Source: Candidatus Omnitrophota bacterium (lineage in GTDB: Bacteria > Omnitrophota > Gorgyraeia > Gygaellales > Profunditerraquicolaceae). Taken from it: a DNA stretch of 45,252 nucleotides. Positions within the stretch are counted from its first letter, which is position 1, and every line of letters begins with the position of its first letter. Both the position numbers and the translations under genes were made by a program. Below the pieces are notes generated by a model that did no database searches, was not told the DNA's origin, and saw only the letters and a list, made by a program, of their open reading frames with translations. The DNA is taken from NCBI GenBank assembly GCA_026387405.1, contig JAPLLV010000022.1, positions 1-45,252 of the forward strand. The letters are read 5' to 3'. Shown piece after piece: positions 41,142 to 45,252 of this stretch.

Positions 41142-41236
41142 TCCCGCCTGGCGTGTTTGTAAATACAAAACACGCCGAACGGCGGGATAAATTCGCACAG
41201 ACAACTTACGTTCACTTCGTTCCGTAAGTTGTGTGC
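41142..41236. repeat. Twin hairpins between pncB and the LUD gene
   Basis: First, TCCCGCC and GGCGTGTTT (41142-41158) face AAACACGCC and GGCGGGA (41168-41187). Second, ACAACTTACG (41201-41210) faces CGTAAGTTGT (41223-41232). Neither has a T-run. Confidence 0.7.
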
Positions 41237-41243
41237 TCATTTA

Positions 41244-41870
41244 ATGGATAAGAAAATCAAAGATTTGATCGCCGCCTGGCAGAAACGCAATATCCATGCT
41301 GTCTATTGTCAGGATAGGGAAGAGGCAGCCCGGAAGATACTGGAATTTGTTCCTCAGTCCCTGTCTGTAGGGTTTTCCGGCTCGATGACACTGGGAGAAT
41401 TGGAGATCGTGGAACGCTTAAAGGAGAGAGGCAATAAGGTTTTTGACCCTTATCTTGCCGGGATAAGCCGCGATGAGAGCTTAAATCTGCGTAAGCTGGG
41501 CAGCCAGGCAGACGTATACCTTGCTAGCGCCAATGCCTTGAGCCAGACAGGAGAGCTGGTGTTTTTTAGCGGCTACGGCAACCGCATTGCCGGGATCGCT
41601 TATGCGCCAAAGGTTATCGTGACCTGCGGCATAAATAAGATTACCCCGAATTTAGATGCGGCTTTAAAGAGGGCCAGGGAACACGCCACGCCCTTAAACT
41701 GTAAACGCCTTAACTGGGCCGGCGCCTGCCTTAAGGACAGCGTCTGCAGGAAAGAAGTCTGTCTCTTCCCCGAATATAAAAGGATGTGCTGCCAGATACT
41801 GATCATCGAGGCCGAGGTTACGCCGGATAGATTGAAAGTTATTCTGGTGGGAGAAAGCTTAGGCTATTGA
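41244..41870 (+). CDS. LUD domain-containing protein (LutC/YkgG-like)
   Basis: The 208-residue protein has the LUD fold: SVGFSGSMTLGELEIVERL, PYLAGISRDESLNLRKLG, SQADVYLASANALSQTG, and VIVTCGINKITPNLDAALKRA. A Cys-rich tail follows (NWAGACLKDSVCRKEVC...CCQ), suggesting a metal or Fe-S site. LUD proteins belong to lactate or related oxidation systems; lutA and lutB are absent here. The ATG at 41244 replaces a TTG five codons upstream. Confidence 0.85.
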   Translation: MDKKIKDLIAAWQKRNIHAVYCQDREEAARKILEFVPQSLSVGFSGSMTLGELEIVERLKERGNKVFDPYLAGISRDESLNLRKLGSQADVYLASANALSQTGELVFFSGYGNRIAGIAYAPKVIVTCGINKITPNLDAALKRAREHATPLNCKRLNWAGACLKDSVCRKEVCLFPEYKRMCCQILIIEAEVTPDRLKVILVGESLGY

Positions 41871-41881
41871 TTTTATTGTTC

Positions 41882-41970
41882 TTTAGTTTGTTTCGGGATA
41901 TTGTTCGCGTGTGTCCGCCAAAGTACTGTGGCGGACTAATACACGCTTACAACATCCCTCGCAAACTAAA
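41882..41970. repeat. Nested inverted-repeat element, copy 2
   Basis: TTTAGTTTG (41882-41890) and CAAACTAAA (41962-41970) are perfect ends. Next inside are GGGATATTGT facing ACAACATCCC and GTCCGCC facing GGCGGAC. It shares the words GGGAYATTGTTCGC and ATCCCTMGCAAAC with the element at 6800-7065. The gap to 42114 is AT-rich with a CTCAAAA/TTTTGAG pair and nothing else I can name. Confidence 0.75.
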
Positions 41971-42114
41971 ACAACCAAAATCTTTATTCGCTCAAAATAG
42001 CCGTATTAATTACATTGTTCGGAAGTAGTATTATTAAGCGACTTGAGCCCTTTTGAGTATGAAAAGTTGACGAGTCTATTTTAACAACCTAGTCATTAGA
42101 TAGGAGACGATCAA

Positions 42115-42522
42115 ATGAAAAAAACAATATACGTATGGCTAATTATAGTATTTTTTATTTTAAGCGTAGCCATCGAGTTATTGGCTCTCACGTCGCTTCC
42201 CCTGCGGGGGTTACGGTCCTATTATGGAAATCACGCTGTTCTTAATATTATTGCTGTAGTTCTTCTCCTTCTTGATATTGCCATATCTTTATTCTATCTT
42301 TACAAATTATTCTTACTAAAAAAAGATGTGGTGCTGTGGACTGATATTATATTGGGTTACGCGGTGCTAAGAGGTATTTTTACGATTATTGCCGATGTTA
42401 TAAGTTCTAAAGGTACTGCTGTAGCCAATAGCATCGAAATTATAATCATACTTATTATCTGGAAATTGTTCCGTAAACATCTCAAGAAAATATTAGGAAT
42501 AACCGGGACGGGTCTAACTTAA
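42115..42522 (+). CDS. Orphan small membrane protein, AT-rich
   Basis: This 135-residue protein is not recognised. It has about four hydrophobic helices (roughly residues 5-26, 42-66, 74-95 and 103-120) and a basic C terminus (WKLFRKHLKKILG). AGGAGA precedes the ATG. It is AT-rich relative to neighbours and follows the second nested inverted repeat, as the gene at 7245 follows the first. No sequence similarity between the two proteins is obvious. Confidence 0.65.
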   Translation: MKKTIYVWLIIVFFILSVAIELLALTSLPLRGLRSYYGNHAVLNIIAVVLLLLDIAISLFYLYKLFLLKKDVVLWTDIILGYAVLRGIFTIIADVISSKGTAVANSIEIIIILIIWKLFRKHLKKILGITGTGLT

Positions 42523-42615
42523 CAATCTGTCTACTAAGAGGGGGAAGGTCAAGTACTTACGTCACCTAAAGTAGCACAAGTACGACCTGGGCGAAAAAAC
42601 CGGTAGGTGCATTGG

Positions 42616-42650
42616 GATTGCTTCTCCGCCTTCGGCGGATCGCAATGACG
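42616..42650. repeat. Half unit of the GTCATTGCGAG-type repeat
   Basis: GATTGCTTC, CCGCC-TTC-GGCGG hairpin and CGCAATGACG form the right half of the repeat; the left half is missing. The region 42541-42615 before it has a GGTCAAGTACTTACG word with a distant inverse partner. Confidence 0.8.
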
Positions 42651-42681
42651 AGATGGGTTCGCAAGCAAGAAAGGATGTCAA

Positions 42682-42969
42682 ATGTTCGATAAGATGAAGG
42701 AATTGCTGGATATAAAGAAGAAGGCCGAGGAGCTCAAGCGAAAGCTTGAGGCTGTTACTTTTGAGATCTCAAGCATAGATGGCCTGGTGAAGATCACCAT
42801 GAACGGTTCTCAGGAAGTCCAGGATCTGCGCATCCAAGGCGATTTAGAGAAAGATAGCCTTGAAAAAGCCTTGAAGGATGTCTATAATAGGGCAATCAAA
42901 CGTTCGCATGAACTGGCGGCGCAAAAAATGAAGGAAATTACAGGATTCAATCTACCGGGATTAACATGA
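42682..42969 (+). CDS. YbaB/EbfC family nucleoid-associated protein
   Basis: The 95-residue protein has the N-terminal helix MKELLDIKKKAEELKRKLEAVTFE, a central sheet (GLVKITMNGSQEVQDLRI) and a C-terminal helix (AIKRSHELAAQKMKEITG), matching the tweezer-like dimer YbaB that binds DNA. The usual dnaX and recR neighbours are absent. Its stop overlaps the next ATG (ATGA). Confidence 0.88.
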   Translation: MFDKMKELLDIKKKAEELKRKLEAVTFEISSIDGLVKITMNGSQEVQDLRIQGDLEKDSLEKALKDVYNRAIKRSHELAAQKMKEITGFNLPGLT

Positions 42970-43430
42970 TCAACAAAAAGATAATTGAGCTCTTAGAGGA
43001 CCGGGAATTCATCAGCGTGGCCACCTGCGATTTTGACGGCCGGCCTAATGCTGCGCCTAAATTTTTGCTTAAAATAGAGGGTAATTTTATCTATCTTATA
43101 GATTATACTATCGGCAGGACCTTTACTAACCTGCACAGTAACCCGCAGGCATCCCTCTCTTTTGTGGATACCAATACGCTGGTGGGTTATCAGATAAACG
43201 GCCGGGTGGAAGTAATAGAGGCGGGTTCGGAATACGAAGCTATAGCCAAGGAATTATTGCAGAGGCAGGTTGACCTTTCCACCAAACGGATCATCGAAGG
43301 GGTAACCAAGGGTAAACGCCACGGGAACTATGAGCTTTCTATCGCGGATACATTCGTGGTCTTTAAGGTGAAGATAGAAGAGATAACAGAGATGGGGCCC
43401 AGCGGCATGCTCAGGCGGGAAAAGGTATGA
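42966..43430 (+). CDS. Pyridoxamine 5'-phosphate oxidase-like FMN-binding protein
   Basis: The 154-residue split-barrel protein begins IIELLEDREFISVATCDFDGRPNAAPKFLL, has YLIDYTIGRTFTNLHSNPQASLSFVDTNTLVGYQINGRVEV (in pieces), and ends with a flavin reductase-like strand. It likely binds FMN or haem; the substrate is unknown. It is coupled at both ends by ATGA overlaps with ybaB and the MetE-like gene. Confidence 0.8.
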   Translation: MINKKIIELLEDREFISVATCDFDGRPNAAPKFLLKIEGNFIYLIDYTIGRTFTNLHSNPQASLSFVDTNTLVGYQINGRVEVIEAGSEYEAIAKELLQRQVDLSTKRIIEGVTKGKRHGNYELSIADTFVVFKVKIEEITEMGPSGMLRREKV

Positions 43431-44461
43431 TCAAGGCGAGAGTTTTGCCTACGGGTATAGGCAGCCTTCCTTGCGTTGATGCTAACCAGGCCCTGGACCT
43501 AGTTTTTAAATATTGTCCTCAGGTTCCCTTCTGGCCGCAGCTGCCCAAACGCGATCCCCGCGAGGGGATGGTAGCGCAATTCAGCGAAAATCTCCCCTGC
43601 ATAAGGATGAGCCGTAACGGAGTTTTCTTTGACCCCCAGCGCAAAGAAAATGAGCTGGAGGTTTTCTACGCTCATATTATAGAGAATGATACGGATCATT
43701 TTAAAATAACCCCTGATTTTGCCAGGGGATTACATTCTTTTTATGAGCGCCTGGAAAAAAGCGATTACCCGGATATCGAATTCATCAAGTGCCACGTTAC
43801 CGGGCCATTTACCTTTGCGGCAGGTATCCAGGATGAGGCGGGTAAGGCCTTGCTGCACGATACTGTTTTTATGCAGGCGATCACCAAGGGTTTAGGGATG
43901 AAAGCCCTCTGGCAGATAAAGACTTTCCGGAAATTCGGTAAAAAGATAATTTTGTTTTTCGATGAACCGTACCTGGGATGTTTCGGATCAGGCTTCACTC
44001 CCATAACCAGAGAAACAGTGGTTTCCGTCCTGGAAGAATTCACCGCTGCCATAAGATCTGAAGATGTGTATATAGGCGTGCATTGCTGCGGCAATACCGA
44101 TTGGTCGATATTTACGGATGTCCCGGGCATAGATATTATCAATTTTGATGCCTTTAGCTATCAGGATAAGTTCGTGCTCTACGCCGATGATCTGAAAGGC
44201 TTCTTGCAAAGGGGCGGGATCATCTGCTGGGGGGTTGTGCCGACCCAGGAATTTGACGGTAGTCAAACCCCTGAATTACTGGTTGAAAGAATAGAAGAAG
44301 GTTTCAAAAGGCTTATCGCCCACGGCGTAAAAAGAGAATTGTTGACCGAAGGCCTCATGCTCAGTCCCGCCTGCGGTCTGGGAACGCTTGATGCTGCCAA
44401 GGCAAAAGGCATCTTCAAGCTTCTCTCCCAGACCTCTGAATTTATTAAAAAGCATTTCTAA
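43427..44461 (+). CDS. MetE/UROD-superfamily methyltransferase-like protein
   Basis: The 344-residue barrel protein starts LPTGIGSLPCVDANQALDLV, has KCHVTGPFTFAAGI, LFFDEPYLGCFG, VHCCGNTDWSIF (His-Cys pair as possible zinc ligands), and LSPACGLGTLDAAKAKG (possible third Cys). This resembles core-MetE or methylcobamide methyltransferases of the UROD/MetE superfamily, of single-domain length. A methyl-transfer role to a thiol is plausible; methionine synthesis fits the metK nearby but is inference. Its last codons precede a 335-base non-coding gap. Confidence 0.7.
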   Translation: MIKARVLPTGIGSLPCVDANQALDLVFKYCPQVPFWPQLPKRDPREGMVAQFSENLPCIRMSRNGVFFDPQRKENELEVFYAHIIENDTDHFKITPDFARGLHSFYERLEKSDYPDIEFIKCHVTGPFTFAAGIQDEAGKALLHDTVFMQAITKGLGMKALWQIKTFRKFGKKIILFFDEPYLGCFGSGFTPITRETVVSVLEEFTAAIRSEDVYIGVHCCGNTDWSIFTDVPGIDIINFDAFSYQDKFVLYADDLKGFLQRGGIICWGVVPTQEFDGSQTPELLVERIEEGFKRLIAHGVKRELLTEGLMLSPACGLGTLDAAKAKGIFKLLSQTSEFIKKHF

Positions 44462-44511
44462 TAAATATTTATTTCCATCCTGCAAGACAACATCTCCCAA
44501 GCATATTTTAT

Positions 44512-44549
44512 TACATAACCTTTTGTGATTATTATGCTTATGTATTTTT
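44512..44549 (+). terminator. Possible terminator after the MetE-like gene
   Basis: TACATAA (44512-44518) pairs with TTATGTA (44538-44544) and is followed by five T. The loop is large (19 bases). A second weak candidate at 44581-44607 has a mismatched stem and five T. Confidence 0.45.
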
Positions 44550-44612
44550 AAAAAACCTGCCTCATCTAATAAAACTATTTGAAAGGGCTTTCCCAAAAGG
44601 CCTTTTTGTGCC

Positions 44613-44641
44613 TTGAAACAACCTGAGCCATAGCATATACT
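44613..44641 (+). promoter_or_regulatory. Sigma70-type promoter before the exported protein gene
   Basis: TTGAAA (44613-44618) and TATACT (44636-44641) are exactly 17 bases apart. The predicted start near 44648 lies just before the attenuator-like leader. Confidence 0.75.
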
Positions 44642-44653
44642 TTGACTGTAACC

Positions 44654-44756
44654 AGGGTCAGGTTATGAAGTAACAGATTTTTTATAATAATATTGGAGGT
44701 AGTGTAATTTTATCCACATGGATTCTGACCCTGTGGATTTTTTATTTATTTTTTTT
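44654..44756 (+). terminator. Attenuator-like leader with competing hairpins
   Basis: ATCCACA (44712-44718) pairs with TGTGGAT (44732-44738), followed by a T-rich run to 44756, giving a terminator. The loop bases CTGACCCT (44725-44732) are fully complementary to AGGGTCAG (44654-44661) upstream, which would block the terminator. TCAGGTT overlapping the latter can also pair with AACCTGA at 44620, although that lies upstream of the likely start. No known riboswitch class is recognised. Confidence 0.55.
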
Positions 44757-44796
44757 AAAAGACTTTATAAAAGTATGCGAGATAGAAACTATCCAG

Positions 44797-45252
44797 ATGA
44801 AAAAAATGTGTTTTAAAAGAATATTAGCTGTGTTTTTTTACGCCGCAGTTTACACATTATTCTGCCGGAGTAGCAATGGTATTGCTGCAGAATACCCGGC
44901 ATATATTCCGGCTGTTATAAGCCCTCAAGAAACCGAATATAAGCCGGTTCAGCGGGATGCCCAATTCGAATATGAGCTCTCGTTAGTCGCAGAAAAATCG
45001 CAGCGCGACAATCCCGGGGAAGAACAGAAATATTCTTCGGACGAAAGCGGGAACAAGGGAATTTCCGGAAGCGCCAGTTTAAACTTTATGGCCAGCCATA
45101 ATAACGACGGAACCTTAAAAGACATTGAAGTGATGGGTGAAAATGGAAACCACATAGCTCATTATGAGGTAGAGCAAAAAAATAATAGTTCTTCTGTAAC
45201 CTTGTTAAGTTCTGATACCTCTACTATCATGTTCTTTTTGGACAAGGATACT
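44797..45252 (+). CDS. Exported protein of unknown function, N-terminal part (runs off the window)
   Basis: An open frame begins at ATG 44797 and continues for 152 codons to the window edge. It opens with a signal peptide (MKKMCFKRILAVFFYAAVYTLF, cleavage likely near NGIAA-EYPA) followed by a polar, Glu/Ser/Asn-rich region (KSQRDNPGEEQKYSS, GISGSASLNFMASHNNDGT) with a beta-rich tail. It is not recognised. Homologues, if any, might be large surface or adhesin-type proteins. No Shine-Dalgarno site is clear; an ATG three codons in is possible. Codon use is similar to the chromosome. Confidence 0.7.
   Translation, partial: MKKMCFKRILAVFFYAAVYTLFCRSSNGIAAEYPAYIPAVISPQETEYKPVQRDAQFEYELSLVAEKSQRDNPGEEQKYSSDESGNKGISGSASLNFMASHNNDGTLKDIEVMGENGNHIAHYEVEQKNNSSSVTLLSSDTSTIMFFLDKDT

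Noticed and set aside
44718-44816. Short open frame (32 codons, starts MDSDPVDF) after a GGAGG site
   Set aside because: The GGAGG is 18 bases away and the frame runs through the terminator T-run; more likely chance.

Overview
The window is a gene-dense stretch of a bacterial chromosome. The host has a Gram-negative envelope: lpxB, an MsbA-type exporter, a lipoprotein thioredoxin and a prepilin-peptidase relic are all present. No rRNA gene, CRISPR array, integrase or intact transposase is visible. Gene content, the divergent bL27, the split carB and the many palindromic intergenic repeats fit an uncultured lineage such as Omnitrophota or a PVC relative. That placement is inference, not proof.

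Layout. 1-6.8 kb: end of a carB half-gene, a DUF1846 protein, a beta-CASP RNase-like protein, a bL27-like protein, an M48 protease, then lpxB and a Gfo/Idh/MocA dehydrogenase on the minus strand. 6.8-9.5 kb is an accessory pocket: a large nested inverted repeat, an AT-rich orphan membrane protein, a small protein carrying an in-frame hairpin insertion, an ORF6N regulator with two palindromes, and a VapBC toxin-antitoxin pair. 9.6-14.5 kb: msbA-like exporter, then rpsB-tsf-pyrH-frr with its own promoter and a structured leader. 14.5-15.0 kb: tRNA-Lys, tRNA-Leu and tRNA-Gly. 15.1-24.3 kb: a permease-less PTS cluster (EIIA, YvcK, HPr, EI), a sugar nucleotidyltransferase, metK, an ahcY with a missing catalytic block, pfkA and a long class II aldolase. 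24.4-31.8 kb: a branched-chain amino acid cluster ilvD-ilvB-ilvN-ilvC-leuA followed by aroE. 31.8-44.5 kb: a broken prepilin peptidase gene, malQ, a TtcA-like enzyme, rmuC, pgeF, a flavodoxin, cutA, a ccdA-tlpA redox pair, pncB, a LUD protein, ybaB, a PPOx-like protein and a MetE/UROD-like protein. The last 0.7 kb holds a promoter, an attenuator-like leader and the start of an exported protein that runs off the window.

How it works together. The plus-strand genes mostly form tightly coupled operons with ATGA, TAATG or TGATG overlaps: tsf/pyrH, ptsI/nucleotidyltransferase, ilvB/ilvN, aroE/prepilin peptidase, ybaB/PPOx/MetE-like. Core themes are translation, lipid A export, methyl-cycle enzymes, glycolysis under regulatory-PTS control, and valine/leucine biosynthesis.

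The most notable signals are: (1) ahcY and the prepilin peptidase gene, each missing an internal block of about 60 codons; (2) several families of palindromic or iterated-word repeats between genes, one of which has entered a coding sequence in frame; (3) two large inverted-repeat elements, each just upstream of an orphan small membrane protein gene; (4) leaderless-type promoters; (5) a KARI and a PFK with altered cofactor-binding residues.
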